Shown piece after piece: positions 35,574 to 42,926 of a stretch of DNA of 64,000 nt (position 1 is the stretch's first letter; each line of letters begins with the position of its first letter). The notes under the pieces are model-generated. The model was not told the DNA's origin, made no database searches, and saw nothing but the letters and a program-made list of their open reading frames with translations. Location: NCBI RefSeq assembly GCF_023264675.1, contig NZ_JAHFVG010000031.1:1-64000 (forward strand), in the 5' to 3' direction. The translations under genes were made by a program, and so were the position numbers. This stretch comes from Rhodococcus sp. (in: high G+C Gram-positive bacteria) (GTDB lineage: Bacteria; Actinomycetota; Actinomycetes; Mycobacteriales; Mycobacteriaceae).

Positions 35574-35821
35574 AGAGAGTGTTGTCTACCCGACTTACCT
35601 TGGACCAAGCTTAGAAGCCCAGGTCAGCGAAGCCCCGAACGAACGGCGCCGACGATTGGCTTTCAACCCACGCTGAGTCCAAGTATTGATCTGCTTCGAC
35701 GGGTGAGAAATGCTCGAACTCGGGGGCGAGAATCGGCCCCGCCGATTCGGCTGCGAGGTTTCGAGGACTCCATGACGCACAGAACCGCCATACCATTCGG
35801 CTCGATCGCGGGCAGCGCGCT

Positions 35822-37228
35822 GTGAGCGCCGGATCGCTCGCCTACGGATCGAGTTCGCTGTCTTCGGATGAACTCAACGTCTACGACTCCGTCTCCTCCG
35901 CAATCGGCAACACACCTCTCGTCCGACTGAACCGAGTCACCGAGGGAATCGACGCGGCCGTCTACGCCAAGTTGGAGTTTCTGAACCCCGGCGGGAGCGT
36001 CAAGGATCGCGCTGCTCGGGCGATGATCGAGGCGGCAGAACGCAGCGGTGAACTCGTACCGGGCGGAACCGTCGTCGAAGGGACGTCCGGCAACACCGGG
36101 ATCGGCTTGACCGTCGTCGCAGCGTCGCGCGGATACCGAACCATCGTGGTGGTCCCCGACAAGACCAGCGTGGAGAAGATCGCGTTTCTTCGCGCGCACG
36201 GTGCGGACGTTCGGGTGACGCCTGGTGCCAGACCCACACACCACCCCGAGCACGTACGCAACCTCGCTCGCCGAATCGCCGACGAAACTCCGGGAGGGTG
36301 GCTTGCCGGCCAATACGACAATCCTGCGAATCCCGGAGCTCACTACACGGGCACGGGACCGGAACTTTGGCGTCAGACGGGCGGGCGGATCACGCATTTC
36401 GTGGCCGGGGTCGGCACCGGCGGCACGATCAGCGGCACCGGTAGGTATCTGAAGGAAGTATCCGATGGAGCCGTCCGCATCGTCGGCGCGGACCCCGAGA
36501 CCTCGGTGTACAGCGGAGGTGACGGGCGGGCCTACTACGTGGAGTCCATCGGCCACTTCGTTCATCCCGAATCCGAGGAGGATGTCTGGCCCGAGTCGTA
36601 CGACCGAACGATCGTCGACGAGTTCGTCACTGTCAGCGACCGCGAATCCATCACCACCACAAGGCTGCTCGCTCGCGCCGAGGGTCTGCTTGTCGGGGGA
36701 TCCGGCGGCACCGCGGTGGCCGCCGCGCTGACGCTGGCGCGCACCCTGCCCGCGGATGCCGTGGTCGTCGTTCTCGTCCCCGACTCCGGCCGGGCTTATC
36801 TGTCCAAGTACTTCGACGACGACTGGATTGCTCGTCTCGGATTCGACGAACGCGTCGACGACACCGCGACTGTCGTGGCGGATCTACTCGGCGAATCGAC
36901 CGCACCTCTGGCGGTGCCGTCCGACGCGACGGTGGGGCAGGCGCTGGAGCTGTTCGACGGTCGGTCCGAGTTGCCGGTCGTGCTGGCGCGAGCGACCCGA
37001 GGAAAGGTCGTCGTCGCGGAGTTGACCGGTTCGGTGTCGTGGTCGGACCTGACGAACGCGGTGACCACCGAGCCCATCACGAGTTACGTGTCGGCGCCGC
37101 TGACGGTGATCGGAGCGTACGAAGGCTTGTCGCGAGCGGCGCAGCGTGTGAACGGCGACACCCGTGCCGTGGTGGTCGCGGAGTCCGGGGTCGTTCTCGG
37201 ACTGCTCGATCCGGCGCGCGTGGGCTGA
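35822..37228 (+). CDS. cbs: Cystathionine beta-synthase
   Basis: A 468-residue PLP enzyme of fold type II joining serine (or O-acetylserine) and homocysteine in reverse transsulphuration. The PLP lysine is Lys61 in PGGSVKDRAA, the phosphate loop is GTSGNTG (87-93) and GVGTGGTISGTGRYLKE follows. Residues about 335-468 form a pair of CBS domains, a regulatory module, in line with cystathionine beta-synthase and against plain cysteine synthase. The GTG at 35822 begins the protein; the first 20 residues are Ser-rich and poorly conserved. It converges on the alarmone synthetase gene 10 bp away. Confidence 0.88.
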   Translation: MSAGSLAYGSSSLSSDELNVYDSVSSAIGNTPLVRLNRVTEGIDAAVYAKLEFLNPGGSVKDRAARAMIEAAERSGELVPGGTVVEGTSGNTGIGLTVVAASRGYRTIVVVPDKTSVEKIAFLRAHGADVRVTPGARPTHHPEHVRNLARRIADETPGGWLAGQYDNPANPGAHYTGTGPELWRQTGGRITHFVAGVGTGGTISGTGRYLKEVSDGAVRIVGADPETSVYSGGDGRAYYVESIGHFVHPESEEDVWPESYDRTIVDEFVTVSDRESITTTRLLARAEGLLVGGSGGTAVAAALTLARTLPADAVVVVLVPDSGRAYLSKYFDDDWIARLGFDERVDDTATVVADLLGESTAPLAVPSDATVGQALELFDGRSELPVVLARATRGKVVVAELTGSVSWSDLTNAVTTEPITSYVSAPLTVIGAYEGLSRAAQRVNGDTRAVVVAESGVVLGLLDPARVG

Positions 37229-37238
37229 CACACTCGGT

Positions 37239-38213
37239 TCAGGCCCGTCGTTTCCTCGCCCGCTTGGACGGCGGCTGCGACGAAAGATGGTAGTACAGAG
37301 CGTCTTCGGTATCCTCGACCACGACACGCACGACGTCGCCCACTTCCAGATAATCGTCGACGGCGATGCGGTCCTTCGCACCGATGACGGCCTTGACCGA
37401 ACGCGCGGGAATCAGGCCGCGTCTTCCGTCGGGGCCGACAGCCAGTGCGTACCGCGGACCGGTGCGGGTGACCCTCGCCGAGATGATGTCCGAATCCTTG
37501 GGGACCGGATTCGGTTCGGCCGAAGAATCCTTCGACACCGTGGTCTGTGAGTCGAGTTGCGCGGCAAGGTCGTCTGCCATCGCGTCGACCTGCAGAAGAA
37601 GCTCGGCCATGGTTCTGGCCTGATCCTCGTGCGTCTTGGTCGGCTTCAATGCCTCGCCTGGCTTGTACATGTCCTCGTGCGTGAGCTCGCCCCAGGCATC
37701 CTGCAGTCTGGTCTTGACCTGTACCTCGACCTTGACGTCGAGATCTCCCTGATGTGTTGCGACCCGAACCAACAGCACGGCGTGATACGCCCGGTAGCCA
37801 CTTGGTTTGGGAAATGCGACGTAGTCCATCGGTTCCTTGGCGAACCGGACCGAACACTCGGGGTCGTTGCATGCCTTCTCCAACGCATCGACGAACGCGT
37901 GCAGATCTCGCGGACTTTTGCACAGCACTTTGATCCCGATGAGATCACCCAGGGCATCGACGACGTCGTCGACGCTGGTGGGCTCGCTGATCCGACCTTC
38001 GGCGATCTTCCGACGTAATTTGTCGGCGGCCCGGGCAGGATCCTTGATCCGCGCGGTCTGCGCATTCAGGCGGTCGCGATCGACGTTGTCGAGGATCTCG
38101 TCGGCAATGGTTTCGAGGAAGTTCTGCGCCGTGACCAGTGCTGCCTGCCACGCTCGCCGTCGTTCGGCGTACGCGTCGTCGACGAGTTCGTCGATGCTGA
38201 TGGAGGCGCTCAC
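37239..38213 (-). CDS. RelA/SpoT-domain small alarmone synthetase with C-terminal S1-like domain
   Basis: A 324-residue protein. Residues about 10-200 form a (p)ppGpp synthetase domain: DLIGIKVLCKSPRDLHAF, the substrate-binding PSGYRAYHAVLLV and EVQVKTRLQDAWGELTHED. There is no HD hydrolase domain, so it should only make alarmone. Residues about 225-310 look like an S1/OB-type RNA-binding fold (SARVTRTGPRYALAVGPDG ... LEVGDVVRVVVED), followed by a basic tail (PPSKRARKRRA). Start GTG at 38213 follows GGAAG; the longer frame to 38360 has no conserved sequence. Synthetase activity is likely from the family; a role for RNA binding is inference. Confidence 0.82.
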   Translation of the reverse strand: MSASISIDELVDDAYAERRRAWQAALVTAQNFLETIADEILDNVDRDRLNAQTARIKDPARAADKLRRKIAEGRISEPTSVDDVVDALGDLIGIKVLCKSPRDLHAFVDALEKACNDPECSVRFAKEPMDYVAFPKPSGYRAYHAVLLVRVATHQGDLDVKVEVQVKTRLQDAWGELTHEDMYKPGEALKPTKTHEDQARTMAELLLQVDAMADDLAAQLDSQTTVSKDSSAEPNPVPKDSDIISARVTRTGPRYALAVGPDGRRGLIPARSVKAVIGAKDRIAVDDYLEVGDVVRVVVEDTEDALYYHLSSQPPSKRARKRRA

Positions 38214-38374
38214 GTTTGTTGCTTCCGCTCGGGTGTCGGCGTGTGGGTCGTCGTTGTCGAAGGCTAGCGCAGAGACCGAAGAATCATCGTGAGCCCGAGG
38301 CGGGGGTGTCCTCGCGTGCTCTACGTGCACTGAACACGCGCATCCGTCGGTGTGGGGCACTAGTCTCTTGAAGC

Positions 38375-38854
38375 ATGACGGCCACGGTCGCAGAGGGCGA
38401 CGCTTTCGTTTCGCAGTTCGATCCGTATCGGCGCGAGCTTCTCGCTCACTGCTACCGGATGACCGGTTCCATTCACGATGCTGAGGACCTGGTCCAGGAG
38501 ACCTACATCCGGGCCTGGCGTGGCTACAGCAAATTCGAAGGCCGGTCCTCGATGCGGACGTGGCTCTATCGAATCGCCACCAATACCTGCCTGACAGCGC
38601 TCGATCAGGGCGCAGAGAACATCGGCACCCTGATCCGCGGGAATTGTCCTGCGCAGAAAGCCGGAGATATGCGCATGGTCGCCACGTCCGCGAACGGTCA
38701 GCCCGCGTACGGGCTGTACATGCTGGACGAGTCAGGCGTTCACCGGGCGTTCCAGCTCCACGTGGTCGACGTGACCCGCGGCGGCGTCGCCCATGTGGCG
38801 TGCTTCTTCGATCTCACGCTGTTCGCGCGCTTCGGTTTGCCCGAGCAACTCTGA
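38375..38854 (+). pseudogene. SigG-type ECF sigma factor with internal in-frame deletion
   Basis: The first 80 residues are ECF sigma region 2 ([60 protein letters not shown]). The frame then jumps straight to the end of the SnoaL-like C-terminal domain of SigG/SigJ-type factors ([20 protein letters not shown], then [12 protein letters not shown] and [13 protein letters not shown]). About 170 residues, including all of region 4 that binds the -35 element, are missing. The junction is near 38610. At 159 residues it can hardly act as a sigma factor, though a region-2-only product binding core polymerase is conceivable. The open frame is intact, suggesting a recent event or a retained function. 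Confidence 0.75.
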
Positions 38855-38855
38855 G

Positions 38856-38886
38856 CTCGGCGGGGTTCGAGGCGAACCCCGCCGAG
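38856..38886. terminator. Bidirectional terminator, perfect 14-bp stem
   Basis: CTCGGCGGGGTTCG (38856-38869) and CGAACCCCGCCGAG (38873-38886) pair perfectly around a 3-nt loop, between the convergent sigG remnant and the VOC gene. Confidence 0.85.
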
Positions 38887-38893
38887 AGGTGTT

Positions 38894-39301
38894 CTAGTCG
38901 GCTGGAATCGCGCTGGGGTCCATCCACATGACCTCCCAGACATGATGGTCCAGATCGCGGAACGCGCGGCCGTACATGAATCCGTGGTCCTGGGGTTCCA
39001 TCCAGGCTGATCCGCCTGCTGCGACCGCTGCATCGACGAGCGAGTCCACCTCTGCCCGACTGTCGGCGGAGACACACATCAGAACCTCGCGCGACTGTGT
39101 GGTGTCGGTGATGCTGTCGGAGATGAAGTCCTTGAAGCGTGTCTCGTTCAAGAACATCACGGTGGCCTGATCGCTGACGATCATCGACACGGTGTTCTCA
39201 TCGCTGAACGCTGCGTTGAACTCGAAACCGAGGCCTGCGAAAAAGGACCGAGTTGCGGCGACGTCTTTGACAGGCATGTTGGCGAACAGCATTCGTGACA
39301 T
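38894..39301 (-). CDS. VOC family protein (PhnB/DUF-type glyoxalase)
   Basis: A 135-residue VOC-fold protein (MLFANMPVKDVAATRSFFAG at the start, EVMWMDPSAI at the end) of the type often annotated as glyoxalase or extradiol-dioxygenase-like. Genes of this type are frequent neighbours of SigG/SigJ-family sigma factors in actinobacteria and this one converges on the sigG remnant. The ATG at 39301 follows GGAGA. No substrate can be given. Confidence 0.8.
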   Translation of the reverse strand: MSRMLFANMPVKDVAATRSFFAGLGFEFNAAFSDENTVSMIVSDQATVMFLNETRFKDFISDSITDTTQSREVLMCVSADSRAEVDSLVDAAVAAGGSAWMEPQDHGFMYGRAFRDLDHHVWEVMWMDPSAIPAD

Positions 39302-39453
39302 TGCGGTATCTCCTCGAAAAATGGGGCGCGACGAACGACCTGATGGCCGGTCTTGCTGATATGGACACGAACCGAATCGGAAATTCATCGCGGATCCGAC
39401 ATCGATTACACCGGATTCGATCGTGAAAATGTGCCTGTAGCAAGATGGGACCT

Positions 39454-39484
39454 GGGAACGAGCTGTCAGCGCGTTCCCGTTTTT
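39454..39484 (+). terminator. Terminator-like hairpin just upstream of the SDR gene (possible attenuator)
   Basis: GGGAACG (39454-39460) pairs with CGTTCCC (39472-39478) and is followed by GTTTTT. It ends 18 bp before the ATG of the SDR gene and directly before its ribosome binding site. No gene ends upstream on this strand in the last 600 bp, so it may act as an attenuator or end a short leader transcript. Confidence 0.5.
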
Positions 39485-39502
39485 CGTCGAAGAGGAGAAT
39501 TC

Positions 39503-40240
39503 ATGGATTTGGGTCTGTCCGGTAAAGCGTTCGTCGTCACCGGGGGAACCGATGGGCTCGGCTTGGCCGGCGCGCGAGAGTTACTGCGCGAAGGTGCCAA
39601 GGTGACGGTGTCGTCGAGGTCCCAGGAGAAGGTCGACAGCGCCGTGACAGAGCTCGGTGCGCATCGGCCCAACGCGGTGCACGGGATGGTTGCCGACAAC
39701 GGACACCCGGCCAGTGCCGACCTCGTCGTGGATTCCGCGATGGCGCACTGGGGAAAGCTCGACGGCGTGGTCGTCAGCGTCGGGGGACCGGAACACGGTA
39801 CGGCGCTGGGCGCCCGCGACGAGGACTGGGAAAGTTCGTTCAATTCGGTATTTCTCGGTGCGATTCGATTGGTACGCGCAGCATCCGCGGTGATGACCGA
39901 GGGCGGCGCGGTGGTGTTGGTGCTGTCGACCTCGGTGAAGTCGCCGTTGACCGGACTCGGGATTTCCAACGGCCTTCGGCCGGGATTGGCGATGGTTGCC
40001 AAAGACATGGCCGACGAACTCGGACCGCGGGGGATTCGTGTCGTCAGCGTGCTGCCCGGGCGGTTCGATACCGCGCGCGGCGCGCAGATCAGCGACAACG
40101 CTCTGGCCGAGATTCCGCTCGGTCGAATCGGGGATCCCGAGGAATTCGGCCGGACGGTCGCGTTTCTCGCGTCGCCGGCTGCGTCGTACATCACCGGTTC
40201 GACGGTCACTGTGGACGGCGGCTCCACTCGCGCGCTCTGA
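39503..40240 (+). CDS. SDR family oxidoreductase lacking the usual Tyr/Lys pair
   Basis: A 245-residue Rossmann-fold protein with the cofactor loop TGGTDGLGLAGA (residues about 13-24), the SVGG segment in place of NNAG, and the C-terminal SPAASYITGSTVTVDGGS typical of FabG-like SDRs. Where YxxxK is expected the sequence is GISNGLRPGLAMVAKDMA, so Tyr and Lys are replaced (Ser/Arg by alignment). This variant is known in an SDR subgroup and its chemistry is uncertain. The ATG at 39503 has AGAGGAG at 6-8 bp. It is divergent from the VOC gene, behind a terminator-like hairpin. Confidence 0.82.
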   Translation: MDLGLSGKAFVVTGGTDGLGLAGARELLREGAKVTVSSRSQEKVDSAVTELGAHRPNAVHGMVADNGHPASADLVVDSAMAHWGKLDGVVVSVGGPEHGTALGARDEDWESSFNSVFLGAIRLVRAASAVMTEGGAVVLVLSTSVKSPLTGLGISNGLRPGLAMVAKDMADELGPRGIRVVSVLPGRFDTARGAQISDNALAEIPLGRIGDPEEFGRTVAFLASPAASYITGSTVTVDGGSTRAL

Positions 40241-40277
40241 CCTCGTCCGGGGCGCCGACCCCCGGTACGCGAAACCA

Positions 40278-40321
40278 CTTCGACCCCGCAGCGAACGAGT
40301 GCGTTCGCGGCGGGGCCGAAG
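40278..40321. terminator. Long bidirectional terminator
   Basis: CTTCGACCCCGCAGCGAACG (40278-40297) pairs with 40302-40321 (CGTTCGCGGCGGGGCCGAAG) with two mismatches around a 4-nt loop, between the convergent SDR and chorismate-mutase-like genes. Confidence 0.8.
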
Positions 40322-40349
40322 CTGTAACGAAGGAGGGGGACGTAACTTT

Positions 40350-40616
40350 CTAGCGGGTCACCGAGGCCAGACGAGCAAGCATTCTCGAAAACACCGAGCC
40401 GTCCGATCCGAGGTCGTCGAATGTGCTCGACCGATGATCGAGGGCGTGCTCGTTTGTGGCTGCAGCAAGCTTGCGCACCAGTTCGGTGCGGAGCTCGATC
40501 GCGCTGAGAATATCGGCGTCGAGGCTGACGACCTGCTCGTGGAGCTGGTCGATCTTCACTTCGTGTGTCTGCGCTTCGTCGGTGCTGATGGCGAGCGAAT
40601 CGATCTGCAAAGTCAC
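40350..40616 (-). CDS. Chorismate mutase-like (AroQ-type) small protein
   Basis: An 88-residue helical protein. The segment IDQLHEQVVSLDADILSAIE and the following LRTELVRKLA resemble helix 1 of AroQ chorismate mutases (consensus I..LD..il..i..R..l...i), and the C-terminal VFSRMLARL fits helix 3. It is shorter than the mycobacterial enzyme (about 105) and the middle helix is weak, so activity is uncertain. The GTG at 40616 follows AAGGAGAC. It stands alone between two terminators or gaps. Confidence 0.55.
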   Translation of the reverse strand: MTLQIDSLAISTDEAQTHEVKIDQLHEQVVSLDADILSAIELRTELVRKLAAATNEHALDHRSSTFDDLGSDGSVFSRMLARLASVTR

Positions 40617-40871
40617 ATCGTCTCCTTTTGTTCGCGTCCTGAGGAGGTAGTCGTTTCGCCCCTCGGAACTGTTACATGCTCGTTCTATGTGTCAACGATG
40701 TTTCGTGGCCTCTACCAAGATGCCCACTGTCGGGGCCCTGGCCAACCATTTGAGGGTGTGATGATGCCAACAATCAAGATCGAAATCGAAAGTTGGCACA
40801 CCCGCAATCGGCACCCGGGTGGCTGCAGGTACCGCCTGGGATCGCCGACATTGCGCTCGAACCCATGATCG
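40617..40871. other. Intergenic stretch without recognised gene
   Basis: This 255-bp gap lies between the promoter side of the chorismate-mutase-like gene and the 3' end of the DUF2867 gene. No supported ORF, RNA gene or strong hairpin was found. Confidence 0.4.
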
Positions 40872-41363
40872 TCATTCGGAGCCGAGCGCCGTTCGTACTG
40901 GCCGACTTTTCGCTGCGACGATTCGATCGCTGCCCATGCGCCGGGCGGCGGACTTCATCATCGAACGAGTAATCGGATCGTGCAGGATGGAGACGGGGGC
41001 GAAGTAGAGACGACCGATCAAGCCCTTGAACTTCACTGCGGTGACCACGTGCAGTAGTCCGGCCGCAGGCTCCGGTTTCACGGTGGCTGCGAAGTGAAGA
41101 TGCTTGTCGTCCGTGTCGATCACGGCCTCGCCGCCGACGATACGGTCGAACGCGAGCATCGAGGGGTCCCCTGGCGGAATTCGCAGAATCTTGGCAGCTA
41201 CTTCACGGAGAACGAACAGTGCTTTGACCACGACGGGAGCATTCGAACCGTCGAATACCGCACGCGCCCACTCGGCGGGATCGGCCGACGAGTCCCGCGG
41301 AATCGAGATCGTGGTGGTTGCTGCCCAATCGGGAGTCGGGAGAACATCGAACGCTGCAGACAT
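40872..41363 (-). CDS. DUF2867 family protein
   Basis: A 163-residue protein with the features of DUF2867: a central GGEAVIDTDDKHLHFAATV strand pair and the C-terminal YFAPVSILHDPITRSMMKSA helix. Members occur alone or fused to SDR-like domains; no activity is established. The ATG at 41363 has GGAGGC at 6 bp. It is divergent from the TetR gene across only 45 bp, which is filled by a doubled operator, so it is almost certainly the regulated target. Confidence 0.75.
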   Translation of the reverse strand: MSAAFDVLPTPDWAATTTISIPRDSSADPAEWARAVFDGSNAPVVVKALFVLREVAAKILRIPPGDPSMLAFDRIVGGEAVIDTDDKHLHFAATVKPEPAAGLLHVVTAVKFKGLIGRLYFAPVSILHDPITRSMMKSAARRMGSDRIVAAKSRPVRTALGSE

Positions 41364-41371
41364 GAGAGCCT

Positions 41372-41411
41372 CCGTACGCTGCCGTATGTTACGCCCGTAC
41401 GGTACCGTATG
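41372..41411. promoter_or_regulatory. Doubled operator for the divergent TetR gene
   Basis: Two copies of the 17-mer CCGTACGnnnCCGTATG lie at 41372-41388 and 41395-41411, start to start 23 bp. The second contains the 12-bp palindrome TACGGTACCGTA (41398-41409), and its last three bases are the ATG of the tetR gene. The location fits a repressor controlling both divergent genes. Confidence 0.7.
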
Positions 41412-42014
41412 TCGGTGGCTGCCAACAAGACGAAATCGGGTCTCACCAGGGAGGCGTGGATCACCGCCGCGTTCGGAGCTTTGATGGAAACAGGTCCGAA
41501 GGCGGTCGCGGTCGAACCGTTGGCGAGAGCGCTCGGTGCGACGAAGGGCTCGTTCTACTGGCATTTCGATGGCCGAGAAGAGCTGCTTCGGTGTGCTCTC
41601 GAGCGCTGGGAAAGCGTGAACACCGATGACGTCATCGCTCGAGTCGACCGAGACCTCAACGATCCTCGCGCGCGTGCCCGCACCTTGATCGACCTGGTGA
41701 CCGGGCGGGACTTCCGACGCGGTGAACTGGACATGTTCGGCTCCGCAGTCGACCCCGACGTCGCGGCAGCGTTGACACGGGTCACCGAGGCACGGATCGC
41801 CTATGTGAGGCGCCTGCTCGAGGACGCCGGAATCCCGGAAGGCACGGCGCGTCGACGCGCGTTCCTTGCCTATTCGTCCTACCTCGGCCGCATGCAGCTC
41901 GCCTACCGTGTTCCCGCTGTTGTCCCACAGAGCCCCGAGGAACGGGAACTGCTGGCCGAGGAGTTCACGGCAGTGTTGTTCGGACCCGAGCTGCCCGCCG
42001 GCTCCGAGTCGTAG
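41409..42014 (+). CDS. TetR family transcriptional regulator
   Basis: A 201-residue regulator with the N-terminal HTH (AWITAAFGALMETGPKAVAV, then LARALGATKGSFYWHFDGRE) and a C-terminal ligand domain containing FGSAVDPDVAAALTRVTEAR, seen in one TetR subgroup. The chosen ATG at 41409 is inside the operator; there is no room for a ribosome binding site if transcription starts within the operator, so a short-leader or leaderless mRNA is likely. Likely target: itself and the DUF2867 gene. Confidence 0.85.
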   Translation: MSVAANKTKSGLTREAWITAAFGALMETGPKAVAVEPLARALGATKGSFYWHFDGREELLRCALERWESVNTDDVIARVDRDLNDPRARARTLIDLVTGRDFRRGELDMFGSAVDPDVAAALTRVTEARIAYVRRLLEDAGIPEGTARRRAFLAYSSYLGRMQLAYRVPAVVPQSPEERELLAEEFTAVLFGPELPAGSES

Positions 42015-42074
42015 AACCGAGGTTGGCTCGGCCCCTGAATTCGCAGACCGCGCCCACCCTCGGCTCAGGGATGC

Positions 42075-42836
42075 TCAGCCGCGGGCGGCCTTCAAATGAT
42101 CCGCCGAGGCGGCCTTGAGGTGAGTCAGGTCCGATGCGACGGTCGCGAGGGTGTATCCCTGTGCCAGACGCTTCGCGGCGACCTCACCCGACGGTGTGTG
42201 AATGCCTGCCGTGATCCCGGCAGCCTCTGCCGCCTTCTGCACGCGAACCAGCGCCGCCTCGAACTGCTCGTCGACCGAGGTATCGCTCGGCGACGACCCG
42301 CCCACTGCAAGCCTCAGATCGGACGGGCCGACGTAGACGCCGTCGAGACCGGGGACGGCACAGATCTCCTCGACGTTGGCGAGTCCCTGCGGGGTCTCGA
42401 TCATGGCCAGGACGACGGTGTCGCGGTTGGCATCGGCGGGGTCAGGTCCGACCCTCAGCTGCGAACGCATCGGACCGTACGACCGAATGCCTGCGGGTGG
42501 GTACTTCGCGGCAGATACCGCGGCGGCGGCGTCCTCGGCGGTATCGACCAGCGGGACGATGACGCCCGCCGCGCCCGCATCGAGGGCGCGGCCGATGACA
42601 GTGGCGTTGTTCGCTTCTACACGGACGAGGCCTGCGGGACCGTTCGCGGCGTCGATTGCGGTGAGACCGGCGAGCATGCCGGAGTATCCGATGAGGCCGT
42701 GCTGAAGATCGAGGGCGATGTAATCCCAACCGACATGGGCGAGCCATTCGGTGGAGACGGGGCTGTCGATGACGGACCAGTAGCCGAGGATCCGTTCGCG
42801 GCCTCGGATGCGAGCGGCGAATTCCTGTGCAGACAT
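42075..42836 (-). CDS. HpcH/HpaI family aldolase
   Basis: A 253-residue class II pyruvate aldolase that cleaves 2-keto-4-hydroxy acids to pyruvate plus an aldehyde. Family motifs are the catalytic DYIALDLQHGLIGY (His48 region), VRVEANNATVIGRALDAGAAG (Arg/metal strand), the metal Glu in AMIETPQGLANVEEI and GVYVGPSDLRLAVG. It lies 71 bp downstream of the aldo/keto reductase in the leftward transporter operon, separated by a 19-bp tandem repeat. In this setting it may cut a keto-acid derived from the imported compound, which is inference. Confidence 0.85.
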   Translation of the reverse strand: MSAQEFAARIRGRERILGYWSVIDSPVSTEWLAHVGWDYIALDLQHGLIGYSGMLAGLTAIDAANGPAGLVRVEANNATVIGRALDAGAAGVIVPLVDTAEDAAAAVSAAKYPPAGIRSYGPMRSQLRVGPDPADANRDTVVLAMIETPQGLANVEEICAVPGLDGVYVGPSDLRLAVGGSSPSDTSVDEQFEAALVRVQKAAEAAGITAGIHTPSGEVAAKRLAQGYTLATVASDLTHLKAASADHLKAARG

Positions 42837-42850
42837 GTGCGTGGTGCCTT

Positions 42851-42926
42851 TCAGCGGTTGTAGTCGGGCTCAGCGTTTGTTGTCGGGCTCAACGGTCGTA
42901 ATTGGGCTCAACGGTTGTAATTGGGC
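42851..42926. repeat. Four tandem 19-bp copies of the aldo/keto reductase gene end
   Basis: Four 19-bp units lie end to end at 42851-42869, 42870-42888, 42889-42907 and 42908-42926; the last reads TCAACGGTTGTAATTGGGC and is the 3' end of the aldo/keto reductase gene (encoding PNYNR and stop). The others differ at a few positions each, more so with distance from the gene. The array fills the gap to the aldolase gene and looks like stepwise duplication of the gene's tail. Confidence 0.85.

Noticed and set aside
35595-35613. Second iron-box-like palindrome before the DUF2079 gene
   Set aside because: It matches the DtxR/IdeR consensus in only 13 of 19 positions and misses the central GG/CC pattern; only the site at 34064 is kept.
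42016-42074. Terminator between tetR and the HpcH aldolase gene
   Set aside because: Only weak, long-loop pairing (CCGAGG/CCTCGG) is possible, not convincing.
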